DNA of 64,000 nt, from positions 496,001 through 560,000 of the forward strand of contig VICG01000016.1 in the NCBI GenBank assembly GCA_008692225.1. Reading direction: 5' to 3'. This document shows, in pieces, positions 21,929 to 34,503 of this stretch. This DNA comes from Monilinia fructicola (Eukaryota > Ascomycota > Leotiomycetes > Helotiales > Sclerotiniaceae). A program made the position numbers and the translations under genes. How positions within the stretch are numbered: the stretch's first letter is position 1; every line of letters begins with the position of its first letter. The notes beneath the pieces were generated by a model, which was given only the letters and a program-made list of their open reading frames with translations, ran no database searches and was not told where the DNA came from.

Positions 21929-24068
21929 ATGGCTCAGCAAGGTTCATTGCAATCTTCACAGTCTCCTTCAACGACGGAAAATCCGATAGTAGCAGTTGGT
22001 AGAAAGGTGAAGTCGGTCTTGAGCACACATCAACGTCCTACCATTCGAATTTATCGCGACTCGACATCGAATACAGAGTCACACAAGGTTCCCGTGACTA
22101 GAGATTTCTCAGAGAAACCCGCCTCTGCCTCGCTACCTCTTGGAAATGCACAGCAAAGTCGTGAAGACATTCCTGAGCAATCTGCCCCTCAAGCCGCAGT
22201 CCATCCTCTTCCATCCCAAGGAAATGCATTCATCAATCGCTTTCGATCTCTTTTTGGTCGCGGAGAACACTCTACGGCACCTGAGTCTTATGAGCATGAA
22301 TATGACCCTGATATGGTGGATTTGCTAGATGTTGTGGGCATGTATGATCGTACCGGTGCCTCGTTAAATAGACTAACCCCTTTTAGACCCAGAAATATCT
22401 ACACTCTCTACCCTTACTAATGTTCAAAACTCTCTCTTCGTTCCTCAAATGGGAGGGATTGTAAATCGTCAGCCTACATACAAACTTTCAGAGCGCCCGG
22501 GAGAAGTACGCACGATTGATAGGATCAAAGCCAAGTTGAAGAATCTACGAAGCCCGGAGAAAAGAGCAGATGAGGACACATGGAAGAAGCCAAAGTTAGA
22601 GTATGCTGTTCTGCCTGATGGAGAAAGGCTCGAGGGTTGGGGTCCTGGGGAAGTAGAAGAGCTGGATGATCTTGTTAGACATCAACTTCATTCTCGACGA
22701 GCAAAGTTTAAACGTTCAATGAAAGGGTTTGGGCAGTATGTCCGAAGACGTGAGCTGACTTTCTTCTATTCTCATCAAATTTCAAACTGACAACATTCTT
22801 GCAGCTCTGGGATTGTTCATCACAGTCTATGCAACCTTGATCACCCTTTTCGGTGCAGCTTGGGTTCTCTTCCTCATCGGTTGGATATCTCTGGGCTCCA
22901 AAAAGCAGTATATAGTCAACGTTGTGGATAATGTACTAGTTGCCCTCTTCGCAATCATCGGCGATGGTCTAGCTCCTTTCCGCGCAGTGGATACATATCA
23001 CATGGCTTACATAGCACATTACCACCGTAAAACCTGGAAACGGCGCGAAAAGCTTGGCCTCCCAGAACTCTGGGATCATAACGACCTCCCCGAACAACGC
23101 AAGGAAGACATAGCTCCACCCCCTCAAGTCGATATCGAGAGTCTATGCGCCCGGCGAATGCCCAAGAGTCTTGCACACAAGATTGCCCCACGGATACCGA
23201 AAAAATACGCCGACAGAATGGTAGCTCGCAATCAAACAGAAGTGGAACCAAGCTACGAGTACACAGTCCTTTCACCAGAAGAGCAAAGCGTCCTCGAATT
23301 CCACGAGCGAAAATTCTCCAAAAGTCACACCTTCTACAAGCCACACGAAACAGAAACGCACTATGCATTTCCCCTCAAACTACTTTTCGCCGTCGTCTTG
23401 CTACTGGATTTACATTCTTGTCTGCAAATCTCGTTGGGAGCATGTACGTGGGAATCCCCTACCAACACCGCCCATTCGCCCTCACAACCGTCATTCTCTG
23501 CTGCAGTATAACATGCAATATCATGGGAGGAGTCCTAATATCCATCGGCGACAAACGCACTCGCAAACATGAAGTGATTGAGAAGATGATGAAACAAGAA
23601 CTCACATCTGAAGCCATCGAAACCATCAATACGCGAAGGCTAAAGGAAGCGGAGGAAAGAGGGGAGATAGATCCTGAGATTCGAAAGAGGAGACAGGAAG
23701 AAAAGGATAGGGAGGAAAATGAAGAGATTAAGAAGAGTTGGAAGAGTGTGCCAAGTTTACCAAAGAAGCTGCTGGGCAAGGGAGAGGATCACAGACAGCC
23801 GAGCTTACCGGTAGAGGCTAGAAGTTCGAGTTCGAGTATGCATGTAGATTCGCCGAAGAGGGCGGCATCTGGCTCTTCGAGGGATAAGAAAGCGAGCGGC
23901 AGAAGAGGTAGTGTAGCCTTGAACCCTGTACAGGAACATCCCACGGTTGCTCAAACGACGTATCCCGAGCCAGTCGCTATGAGAGGCGAGGGTGCGGTCC
24001 CGCCGAGGAAGGGGGTGGGGCAAAGGGTTTTAGCGGGGTTCAGAAAAGCGGATCTGGATAGAAGCTAG
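21929..24068 (+). CDS. DUF2985-type integral membrane protein (one apparent frameshift)
   Basis: Three exons: 21929-22337, 22387-22749, 22805-24068, about 678 residues. The first intron needs a GC donor (GCATGT at 22338) with branch GACTAAC and acceptor TTTTAG. It joins LDVV to DPEISTLSTLTNVQ, whereas every GT donor nearby breaks the frame or gives an intron under 45 nt. The N-terminal 250 residues are soluble and basic. Membrane segments lie at about 261-285, 298-320, 446-470 and 486-510, with the family-like stretch PFRAVDTYHMAYIAHYHRKTW between the second and third. The C-terminal 160 residues are charged and probably cytosolic. At 23450-23452 (TGGGAATC) one G appears to be missing: the frame shifts between ACTW and GIPYQHRP, while both sides continue the family pattern. 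The function of DUF2985 proteins is unknown; the family name is from memory. Confidence 0.78.
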
Positions 24069-26118
24069 AGGTATCTTTGATATCCGTTAAAGAACGTGGG
24101 TGGTACGTCCAAACAGAAAGCTAAAGCGGAACGATCAGAGACCTGGCAGAGATAAATCGGGATGACTATTTCATATACCAAGAGATTAGGGAGGCGTTCT
24201 ATTGGGAAGTCAAATGGGTGGATACTCAGTGTGTATGATAGAGGATTGAATAAGATTATAGCAATTGTAATTTAAAGATCATGTTGACATTTTACTACTT
24301 TCGTTCATGATACACGATAGTTGCCATGCATGGTAGCACGGGATGCGAACCCAAAGTGTCGGCGCAAATACTGTAGCCGTGAACGGCAGATATCCAACTA
24401 GCTTTCCAACATCATACGGCGTGAAGCTTCAATATACTGTTGCGATTCTTTGCCTTGGTCCAAAACTACAAAATTGTTAGAACTATCTAGATGGCGGATA
24501 TTAGAACATGAAAATCTGTAAAGCATGCGACGAAATGCCAAGTCAGGAGAGGAACCTTGTGATGGATGGACATGAGAATGAAGCAGCGAAAGACTAGACC
24601 ACGCGTTCACGCTCTCCTGCCCTGAAATTGCAACGAGCAGAACCATATTCAAGCAAGATCCACCAACCAAGGCTACAATAACAGTTTTGAAAGAAAGTGT
24701 TTGCAAGTCCCGCTACTAATAAATCACCATGCCGAAGCTCCATCCACATACCTAGTATATCAAGCTTGCACAGGCTCCAATCACTGTTCTATATACAATA
24801 AAGCCATGGTGCAATTCATTTCATTTCAGTTCATTGCCTTTCATGGCCAGGAAATGACCCCGCGACGTACATATCCATATACCCAAACAAGCCACCCCCT
24901 CCATCAAACATCCCATTGTACGCTTGGCGCAGTGGTAAAGCACTGCGTTGTAACCGCTCATTGTGGCGGGCGGGATGTTTGGTGCGACAATTAACCGTAT
25001 CTCAACGCGCCGAGATATGTGTTTCTTAAATAAAAAATACGGACAGATGTGACCCCATTCCGCAGGGTTCCGCTAGTAATAAATCCCTTCGAAGAGGGAT
25101 TTTCCCATGTACGACTTGGTTTTTGCCATTTTGGTGCTTGGTTTTTTGCTTGACGTTTTTTTTTGGGTGGCTGTTTTTTTTTGTGGAGCGCGTCGGAGTG
25201 AATCTTGTTGTTTGCTTGGGTTGGATTTGATGTTTGGTGCGCGGTTGCGTTGGGGGGTGAGGGGGGGGTGTTGTAGGATTGCGAGGGCTGGGCTATAAGA
25301 GCATGCGGTTTCCTAAACGAGGATAGATATTCCTTAGAGTATTAAGGTGTTACTAACAGGTTGTGAAACGAATTCATGCCGTGGGTATAAATTATAGATC
25401 TTCTTGTCAGGAAGTTCATCCAACGTATATCATCTTATCTTGTGATGTACGGGAGTAGGTGCTAGACATACAGCAAGAAACGGCTAGTTATCCTGAGGGA
25501 TCATTGATGTGTATTCATTTTATATAGCGTGCATTCGATATTCCGTGGTTCTTGATAATATCGCTTGTCCAATGGGTGAAACAGACGATTCCATCAAAGT
25601 AGATGGACATCCTGGGAACAAATGTATGGATAATGAATCGCGTGAAGAAACCATGCCAAAAATTAAGAAACAGAGAACATAAGGTTACTGCAACAAGCAG
25701 CTCGCTTTAAGTACCCGTGCAAGACGAAAGGTGTGAATACGAGATGGAGACCTCTATCGTAATCTGCATTGAGCCGCAAGATTACAGAAATGGAGTTTTT
25801 CATTGCCGTCCACCAAGTGCCATTATCGCAGTTGTGTAAAATTGCGCTGCTGCGAGATGGGATCACGAGGGTGCTGGCCATATCAGAAACTTGTTCCACA
25901 AATTAAGCGATGCGCTTTCGAGGGGTTCCCGTCCGACACCAGTAAAATGTGACTTTGATATATGGTCATCCTAAGAATGGTACAAGCCCATTTTATAAGA
26001 TGTAGACCTTATAAGAAAACAAAGGAAAGTTTGGAAATCAAGTATTCAGTACTGTCATAAAATGCATATGCCGTGTGGACTATGCTCTTTTCTGAACTTA
26101 TTCTAATCAGACCACTGA
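24069..26118. other. Intergenic, no supported gene
   Basis: About 2 kb with only short frames lacking family resemblance. It includes the tRNA-like sequence at 24929-24967, a motif CGCTACTAATAAATC (24711) repeated as CGCTAGTAATAAATC (25070), and a T/G-rich stretch at 25120-25290. Confidence 0.45.
24929..24967 (+). other. tRNA-like fragment (A-box only)
   Basis: The stretch CTTGGCGCAGTGGTAAAGCA followed by CTGCGTTGTAACCGC resembles the D-arm and anticodon arm of a fungal tRNA-Thr(TGT). A T-arm (GGTTCGAnTCC) and a pairing 3' acceptor strand are not found downstream. A 10-bp inverted repeat, CAAACATCCC and GGGATGTTTG, surrounds it. It may be a tRNA pseudogene or the head of a tRNA-derived SINE. 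I do not call it a functional tRNA. Confidence 0.3.
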
Positions 26119-28202
26119 TTACCTACCCCCTCCAAGATTTGCCAGATCCAACACCACATCCGCTAACAGCTCCAAAAACTCATTTGCCTCCCTCTTATCC
26201 TCCATATCTTTCACTTTAGCCTCCAATTCCCCTACAAGTTTAGTAAGAGCTCGTTGATCATTAGAGTGACGCTTTTGAATGCCCTCTCCTGATATTGACA
26301 ATAACGCTGTGGATAATTGGAGCATCGCGATATGCAATTCGATGACTGTTGATGGCAATTTAGAGGTCGAAAATTCCATAGAAGATGTGAATGAGACTGC
26401 AGTTAACCATTCCTGTTTGATATATGATGTTGACTCTTCATCTATGACTGCGAGAAGAATGCGTACTATTTGGAGACCTCTTGCTGCTTCTGAGATGAGG
26501 AGAGAATGATTGTGAAAATTTAAAGTGTCGTTAGTTCTAATGAGAATACTTGCAAGGTCCTCGGAGACGACTCGCCATCCATCCTGATTCAAAAAAGCTT
26601 CCACGCCATCTTCGGTGGTCATGATACCCTCGAGTGCCAATAATATTGGATATCTGAAGTCAGGTTCTTCTTTGATACTTATCTTGTATAGTTCAATGAA
26701 CATATCCATCATTCCAGCAGTTTCTTTTCGCAGATTTTCATTCTCGTCCTCACGAATCCATATGGCCAACGCTCTAATACTAGCGAGAATTAGAGGGTCC
26801 GCAGTAACACTATCTTTCATAGAATCCCATGTTAAAGTAAGTCTTGTCCCTTCGGATGTGGCAGTCGTTCCAGCCCGCGCGGAGGGATGCAGTCCAGAAG
26901 TACCGGCAATGGATGCATCCCATCTATCTCGTAGGTACTCAATCGATAAAGACATTGTTTCGGCAATATCTTTGCGCAACTTCAACATTAGGTCTGGGGA
27001 CATGGTGAAAGCATTGAAATCTTCGTCATCAAGACTTCGGACAAGATGCCCTATAAAACTTGAGATTACATCGAATGCGGCTGCCAGTCGTTGTGAGATA
27101 TTCGAATAATCACTATCGTTCAATTTGGCCAAGAGTGGTGGAAAAGATGATCGCAAGTCAATTAACAAAAGATTAACAAACAAATAAGAAAATGGCTTGC
27201 TGTTTCTTTCGGCCTTGTCCGAAGGATGCAGAGATTCATCGTTAAATAATAATGAAGGGCAGCTTGCAGGGTATGCTTGGAGTAATGCGGCTGCTGATTG
27301 AGTATATGCTACTCTACCAGCAAGTGTGGGTTTTCTATTGACTAAGGCGCGAAGTAAGATAATTGTAGACCCGAGCCATTTTGGACTTGGTGGAAGCGCC
27401 TAAATTATGTTAAATCCAGTAATTGAAGTGCAGTATTGATGCATACCTCTGATGTCACTTTTGGTATAAAGCTTGCAATAAATGATAGAAATGTGACAGC
27501 ATCAGTTCCTTTGAATACCAACAGCAGATTTGGGATCACTTTATTGATACTTCCTCGAACCGCCTGTACTTCGGTATTGACTGTAGATGCATTTGCCCAA
27601 GTATAATTCAGAATGTCGAGGACAAGGGGACATTGTGGTGCTATCTCTGTCAACGGAGAGAGATCCTCAATTTTCAAAATTTCTAAAGAGCCCTCAACTT
27701 GACTAACTATAGTCAAAAGCGTTTGAAGAATGAGCTGTGTGGTTTCAGGGGAGCTGGCAGGTATCAGCACGTGATTTTCCAGCGAAAACGAAAAGGCTTA
27801 CCTTTGAACGAGTGCCTTGACCATTGGTCCTGTCCTTCCAGTGAGCTTTGGCTCTCTTCTTATATTTTCTGGTAATAGTATAGAGAATGTGTGCAGTACA
27901 GCTACTGCGAGATCTACCATATCCCTCGCTTGGGCCTTGTCAACTTTCCCACCAAGTTGAGCTCTCAAAAGCCGATCCAGGAACTTTGGGGATATGCATT
28001 CCCAGAGTTTTTCTAGGCGTTCTGTATTCTTGACGAGCTGTTGTTCGTTGTCAAGAACGGATTTAAGAAGAGCAAGTCCTACGAACCTGGAAGTGTCGTC
28101 TTTTGCTTTTAGGAGGTCCTTCATTTTTTCGAAGGTTGCTCCGGGGCTGGTTAAACCCTTTGGCTCTGGGTTTGACCCACCAGCGACCTGTGGTTCTTCC
28201 AT
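26119..28202 (-). CDS. Neurochondrin family protein
   Basis: Three exons on the minus strand (27802-28202, 27447-27753, 26119-27399) give an intact 662-residue protein. Donors are GTAAGC and GTATGC; acceptors are CCAG and TTTAG. The N-terminus KMKDLLKAKDDTSRFVGLALLK is the hallmark opening of neurochondrin proteins, and the rest is alpha-helical repeat sequence without membrane segments, as in that family. Neurochondrin is a cytosolic scaffold in animals; the fungal homologue has no established role that I can name. The gene is divergent from the chloride channel gene, with 247 bp between start codons, so the two share a promoter region. No frameshift was needed, unlike in several neighbours. 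Confidence 0.85.
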
Positions 28203-28449
28203 GATAATACCGGAATATACTTTAAAGTGACATTAACTTTGACATGGAAATTCGGAGATTTTGATCATTTGTGAGAGGAGCAAATGCATATGAAACGAAC
28301 CATGATTAGGTAAGGTTACGCTTGATCGGATACCGGCATAACGTTCATCCGAAGAATCTAGATCTCCCAAAGGATCAATGCAACAACAAAGCTAAATCAA
28401 CTGTACAACTACCACAGAAAATGCAAAGGCATCTATCGCATGTATAAGG

Positions 28450-31368
28450 ATGGCGAGCTCATCTGCGGGTTATTTTCCAACCCGACGATACCCCAATTCG
28501 TCGTCAAGTCGCAATTCACCGCATCATCCCTCAGCCGAAGATGACAGCGATAACGATGACCCCCAAGCTGTACTTGTAGACGATGCCCTCGACGACGAAG
28601 ACGATCCGAACAAGTTTTCATTTAAGCGCAAACAAAAGCAACCCGCCACCTCGAATTTCCTACCCGGTTTTGCGAGACCGGGTAGCGGGTCTCAGCCGCG
28701 ACATGATACACCATCACCGAGAGGGAGCACGCCAAGTTCAGGCAATGTTCGGGCACACCCCTTGAATACACCAGTAGGAAGTGATCCACAGCACAGTCCT
28801 GCACCTAAAGATGGTGCGTCATTGGATTGGTATGTTGAAGGGCCAGGCCGACGGGTTGGATATGAGGATATGACAGCTATCGATTGGATCTTTGAATATA
28901 CGAAAGAACGGCAAAGGCTCCGGATGTTATACTCAAGCGCATCAGGATTGGTTGGATATGTACAACATTTTTTGGATGCAAGTCAGATATGGGTAGTCCT
29001 TGTTCTAACGGGGCTGGCGGCGGGCGCATTTGCAGCTGGGATAGACATTGTCACGGACTTCCTAGCAGACTTGAAGACAGGATATTGTCGGGCTGGAGAA
29101 GATGGAGGGCATTTCTACTTGAATAAGTTCTTCTGCTGCTTCGGATATGACAGTGTTGTGCAGTGCCGTGATTGGGTACCATGGAGTGTTGCGTCACACA
29201 TTGGTTCGGTGGGAGGGAAATGGTTCATAGAGTATTTCTTTTTTATATTATTTTCAGTAGGTTCAACCCAGAATTCGTACTACATGAAATTACTGATAGA
29301 AAGTAGTTATCTTTCGCTTTTATTTCAAGTGTTTTGGTGCAGGAGTATGCTTTATATGCAAAACATAGTGGTATCCCTGAGATTAAAACTATATTAGGAG
29401 GCTTTGTAATTCGGCGTTTTATGGGGATATGGACATTGATCATAAAGTCACTGGGCTTGGTGAGCTCTTTCCAGTGATTATGCCGGCTGTTTACTCATCT
29501 CAAATAGTGTTTATCAGTCGCATCTGGAATGTGGCTCGGCAAAGAAGGCCCACTTGTCCATGTAGCATGTTGTTGTGCCAATGTATTTATGAAGTTGTTT
29601 GATAACATCAATGGTAACGAAGGTATGTGCGGTTTCTGACCAGTAAAGCTCGATTAGCGTCTAATTGTATCTCTAGCCAGAAAGCGTGAGGTACTTTCGG
29701 CGGCTGCAGCCGCTGGTATATCAGTCGCTTTCGGATCTCCAATTGGGGGCGTGCTTTTCAGTCTGGAGGTACGTAACTCCGTCAAGTATTATCATACATA
29801 TTGACTGAGAAAACCTAGCAACTTTCGTATTACTTCCCTGATAAAACCATGTGGCAAAGTTTCGTCTGTGCTATGACAGCTGCAGTGACTTTACAAGCAT
29901 TTGATCCTTTCAGAAGTGGAAAGCTTGTGTTATACCAGGTCACTTACAGCACCGGCTGGCATGGGTTTGAGATGATCCCATATGCATTTCTTGGTATCCT
30001 CGGTGTAAGTTTTCTCTACATGATGTCTCTCTTGCATAGTCTCTAACATCATGCAGGGCCTCTATGGCGGGCTCTTCATTAAAGTCAATACAAGCATTTT
30101 TCAATGGAAGAAGACTGCTACTTGGCTCCCAGGTCCAATAACGCAGGTTATGATTGTTGCAACTTTGACCGCCCTAATCAACTACCCTAACCTTTACATG
30201 CGAGCTCAATCGTCGGAGTTAGTTTTCTCCTTGTTTGCCGAGTGTTCAAAGCTTACCGACGACCAATTCGGATTATGCAAAACCGGAGCCGCTACTATAG
30301 GAACCATATTTCTATTATTGTTTGCAGCAGTGCTTGGATTCTTTTTAGCATCCATGACATTCGGACTTCAAGTCCCCGCAGGAATTATTTTACCTTCCAT
30401 GGCAGTCGGAGCGCTCTTCGGTCGAGCCGTAGGCATCCTCGTGGAAATATGGGTTCATAATTTCCCAAATTTTTTCGCTTTCTCAACTTGCGAGCCAGAT
30501 TTCCCATGTGTCACTCCAGGTACATATGCGATCATTGGAGCTGCTGCTGCTCTAGGCGGTGTAACCAGAATGACTGTTTCGATCGTTGTTATTATGTTCG
30601 AACTTACAGGGGCTCTAACATATGTTTTGCCAATCATGATCGCTGTCATGATCAGCAAATGGGTTGGTGATGCTTTCGGGAAGCGTGGCATCTATGAAAG
30701 TTGGATCCATTTGAATGAATATCCATTTTTGGATAATAGTGATGAGACTCCGATACCTGATATTTCTGTTCGGCAAATTATGACTCGGATTGAAGATCTT
30801 GTTGTGCTCACCGCTACCGGTCACACCATTGAATCTTTGACGAATATTTTGGCAGGTCATCCGTATCGAGGCTTTCCTGTGATTTCAGATCCGAAGGAAG
30901 CCGTCTTGTTAGGATACATATCCCGAGGCGAACTCCAATATAACCTCAAAATATCCACACAAGCCCCTCGATCACTCAGGCCTGAGACAGAGGCATTCTT
31001 TTCACATCAACCGTTTGCAGATCCACGAACAACACTTGATCTTCGACCATGGATGGATCAAACGCCTATTACTTTACCTTCAAGATCAAATCTTCTCCTG
31101 ACTGCAAATTATTTTCAAAAATTGGGGGTTCGATATGTTCTTTTCTGCGATCGAGGTGTATTGCAAGGTCTTTTAACAAAAAAAAGATGTTTGGTACGTG
31201 TTGAATGGTGCACAAGAAACTAGAAGAACGAATGGACAAGATGGTATGGGCATGGGAACGGGCCTTGTAAGAGAAGAAGGAACAGGAGAACAGAGAGGGT
31301 TATTGCATGGTGATGAAGAAGATTTGGTACCATTTACACCTGCTCGTGAAGATGCGCCGATGTTATGA
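28450..31368 (+). CDS. ClC-type chloride channel / Cl-/H+ exchanger with CBS domains
   Basis: Six exons: 28450-29256, 29307-29459, 29508-29622, 29677-29768, 29819-30004, 30057-31368; about 887 residues if one frameshift is corrected. Residues 1-180 are an acidic, Ser/Pro-rich cytosolic tail. The ClC core follows, with HSGIPEIK (selectivity helix), [12 protein letters not shown] at about 331-342 (gating Glu present) and [24 protein letters not shown] domains occupy the C-terminus (about 690-835: IRQIMTR-like start, [21 protein letters not shown]). These proteins move chloride across Golgi, vacuolar or plasma membranes; yeast Gef1 is the reference. At 31178-31185 a run of eight A shifts the frame; seven restores [12 protein letters not shown] and a tail ending at 31366-31368. 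Uncorrected, the protein ends at about 31223 in a meaningless tail. Confidence 0.9.
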
Positions 31369-32461
31369 TGAATGATACTATAGACTAATTGAAACATTCT
31401 ACTTTTTGACCCAGTATTGTTGCGATTTACCTCGTCACATTTTCCCCCCATAAAACACTGATATGGTGGACTTTCTGCAACACAAGTTAAGATTGGGCTA
31501 TGCTGCAGTGTCACACTGCTTGAATGAGGGGTACTAGGTAGCTCCCACGCAGATGTCATCATTCAATTCGCCGAGCACATATCGAATGATCATAACCACT
31601 AGAATTATCTAGAGAGATTATAGAATAAGCAATGCGGACAGCAGTCTCTTATGAATTTGTATTGGAACACTAGGTAGGTACATTCGAAAAGAAAACAGAT
31701 CATTACTTTTCGATTAGGTCATCAAACAGATCATGATGGGGTTTTTCGCAACGGTCGGCTGAGGAACCAAAAGCTAAACTCCCCACTAATAGCTCGGCAT
31801 TTCCAACCTATTGACCCCTCGTAACCCCTGAACCATATATTGATGCCGTGATCATCCGACGGTGTAGGAAAAAGCTCAATATGCGTTCAGGAGCTAGGTA
31901 GCTGGAGCGCTGTTGTGCAGAGAAGAGATCCTCCATAGAATTCGATGCATCGGATAGCTCGTATGTTGACCTACAAACGCCTCTCATATCTCTGTCTCCG
32001 TATTGCATCACTCTCAGACTTTACACCAATGTAAGGTACGGAGGGAGGAGCATAGCCTCCTTTACCAAGTCGATGGCAAGCATGGCAACTAACGCTTCAG
32101 GTAAACGAATTGCCAAGCTCCAATGATTCTTGATCTGCCTTCGGACAACGTACGGAAGATATGAATGACCCAATGAATCCAATTATAGCGAGTGACAAGG
32201 CTGTGAATCCCTGCGTGCGTCATCAACAGCAATATTTATTATATCATCACCCCACCATTCTTAAGCTACCCGACGCCCCAACACCACACCTTACTTTTTA
32301 TCATCCAAACAACTCACAAACGTCCACGACTTTCTTTTACTAACAGACAACCATTTTACTAGACCTCTTCAAAATCTTACTTAAACAACCCGTCATCTCT
32401 CTCCCTTTCCGATCCTTTTCCAAAAACAACCAAAAAGACTCTTAAAACCTTACTTCGTGAA
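31369..32461. other. Intergenic, 3' and 5' flanks
   Basis: No supported gene. A TAATAAATATTGC-like AT stretch and pyrimidine-rich sequence at 32250-32460 (CTCTTC, CCTTTCC runs) lie just upstream of the next start codon, as is common in fungal promoters/5' UTRs. Confidence 0.4.
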
Positions 32462-34503
32462 ATGGGGGTAAGCTTTTAAAGTCTTTGAATCAATATATAT
32501 AAAAAAGATGTACGGGAGACCAGATACTAACACATATCCGGGTGGACAGCTCGCTTCAAAGATGGCAGCTGCTCAGCAGGCTCAGGGGGGAGCACCTCCA
32601 TATGTATGTTTTCTTCTGCAGCTTTCCAGTCACTGCTTGGAAATGAGTGTTTACTGATGACAATGTAGCCAACTGGCGGTCAGCCTCAATATGGTCAAGG
32701 TCAGCAAGGTCAGATTTCCTCACCTGTGCATCCATCCCCATCCCCTCACCCACAATATCCATCGTATGGTCAAGCGCCACCGTCCCCCTATGGCCAACCT
32801 CCGCCATCCCCATATGGTGGCCAGCCTCCACCATCTCCTTATGGGCAGCATCCAACTTCTCCTTACGGGCAACCCCCAACTTCCCCGCACCCTCAGGCAT
32901 ATGGGCAGCCCCCTCCCCCACCGCCGCAACCGCCGCAACCACAGTATAATCAATACAGTCAACCTTATGGGCAGCCCCCACCTCTGCCTCCTCGACCATA
33001 CCAACAACATGATCAATACGGGCAACCGCAAGCTCCGCCGCAGCAATATCAATCAAACCAGCCATACCAGCAGCCATATCAGCAGCCATACCAACAATAC
33101 CCACCAAATCCACGAGACCAGGCTCTTTCACCGACGCAATCATTCCCTCCTCCTTCGCAGTATGGACAAAATCCTGTACCTCCACTAACACAATCTCAAA
33201 TAGGTCAACAATATCAAGCTTACCCTGGCGGTCCACCACCACCACAAGGAGGAGCTCCACCCCGCGCTGGACCTTTAGGTTACGTCCCGGGTGGAAGCTC
33301 AATTCCTCCCCAAGCCGTTCAACAATCCCTCGAGCAGACCATTCGGGAGAAGAACCTGGGAAACTTTTTCAAAAACCCTCAAATTATTCAACAGATCTCC
33401 GCCATTGCTCCTCAAAAAATTGATCAACTATGCCAAGCTTGGAATGTTCCCAAGGAACTGGGTGCTGATATTGTGAAGCTTGCTTTGTTTGATATCATTC
33501 TGTTCATTGGTATGTTTGGGAACCCTTAAAACCACTTAAAAAATGCTAACCCCATGAAGATGACAGTGGTTCTATGGTTTTCCAGGAGAATGGCTCCCGT
33601 ATCGATGATATGAAGCTTGTATTGGCAAGAGCTGCTTATGCCGGATCCTTATTCGATGCCGATGGAATCGAAGTCCGCTTCATCAACAGTGACGTGAACG
33701 GTAACAACATTCGATCTGAGCCAGAAGTCGAGGCACTTGTCCAGCGCGTCAATTTCAAGGGATTGACTCCATTGGGCGCACAACTCAGAAATAAGGTTGT
33801 CGAACCACTCATCATGAGCAAGGCGAGAGCCAATGCCCTTCAAAAGCCAGTCTTGGTTATCGTCATCACCGATGGGCAACCAGATAACCAAGATGATGTT
33901 TTCCAAGTCGTTAAGAACTCCTCAGCCGAGCTTGCACGTACGCAATATGGAAAACAAGCAATTTCCTATCAATTTGCGCAAGTCGGTAATGATAAGCAAG
34001 CTACGGAATTCTTGAAGAAGTTAGATGACGATAGAAGTATCGGTGATTTGATCGATTGCACATCCAACTTCGAAGCCGAACAAGATGAAATGGCCCGCAC
34101 CAACCCTGGAACTGAATTGACTCCTGACTTGTGGTTGCTAAAGCTTTTGCTCGGTGCAGTCGACTCCTCATATGATACCAAGGATGAAACTGGAAGTCGT
34201 CCTCCGCCACCTCCAGGACAATATGGACAACCACCTCAAGGTTACGGCGCGCCTCCTCAGGGTTATGGACAACAACCTGGTGGATATGCGCCACCGCCTG
34301 GATACCCTCCTCAGCAACAAGGACAATACCCTCCTCCCCAGGGCCAATATCCTCCACCTCCTCCAGGCCAATATCCTCCCCAGCAACAGGGGCAGTATGG
34401 TGCTCCTCCTCCAGGTGGTGCCTATCCTGGCCAACAACAATACAGACCAGGTGGAGCTCCACCCGGTGGTCCTGTTAGTACTTCCTCTTCCCTCTTCAGA
34501 TAA
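32462..34503 (+). CDS. vWA-domain protein with Pro/Gln/Tyr-rich flanks
   Basis: Four exons: 32462-32467 (only ATG GGG), 32550-32603, 32669-33509, 33560-34503; 614 residues, intact. Residues about 20-225 are low-complexity, with repeating PYGQPPPSPYG and YQQPYQQ units. Residues 225-300 form a helical linker (REKNLGNFFKNPQIIQQISA). Then comes a von Willebrand factor A fold, with the MIDAS motif DDSGSM at about 301-306 and the second strand signature VLVIVITDGQPD at about 400. Residues 515-614 are again GQYPPP/GYGQQPGG repeats ending SSSLFR. No signal peptide or membrane segment is visible, so a cytosolic location is likely. The metal-binding vWA domain usually mediates protein contacts; the flanks look prion-like. 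The specific function is unknown. The two-codon first exon is supported by the GTAAGC donor and the frame of exon 2. Confidence 0.82.

Noticed and set aside
24906..24985. Functional tRNA-Thr gene
   Set aside because: No T-arm and no matching 3' acceptor strand; only the A-box half resembles a tRNA.
24398..24994. Frames of about 100 codons on both strands downstream of the DUF2985 gene
   Set aside because: No family resemblance, no convincing introns and overlap with the tRNA-like relic.
32556..33302. A 248-codon minus-strand frame opposite the vWA gene
   Set aside because: It is a shadow of the Pro/Gln-rich exon on the plus strand; its Val/Gly/Ala-rich content is a complement artefact.
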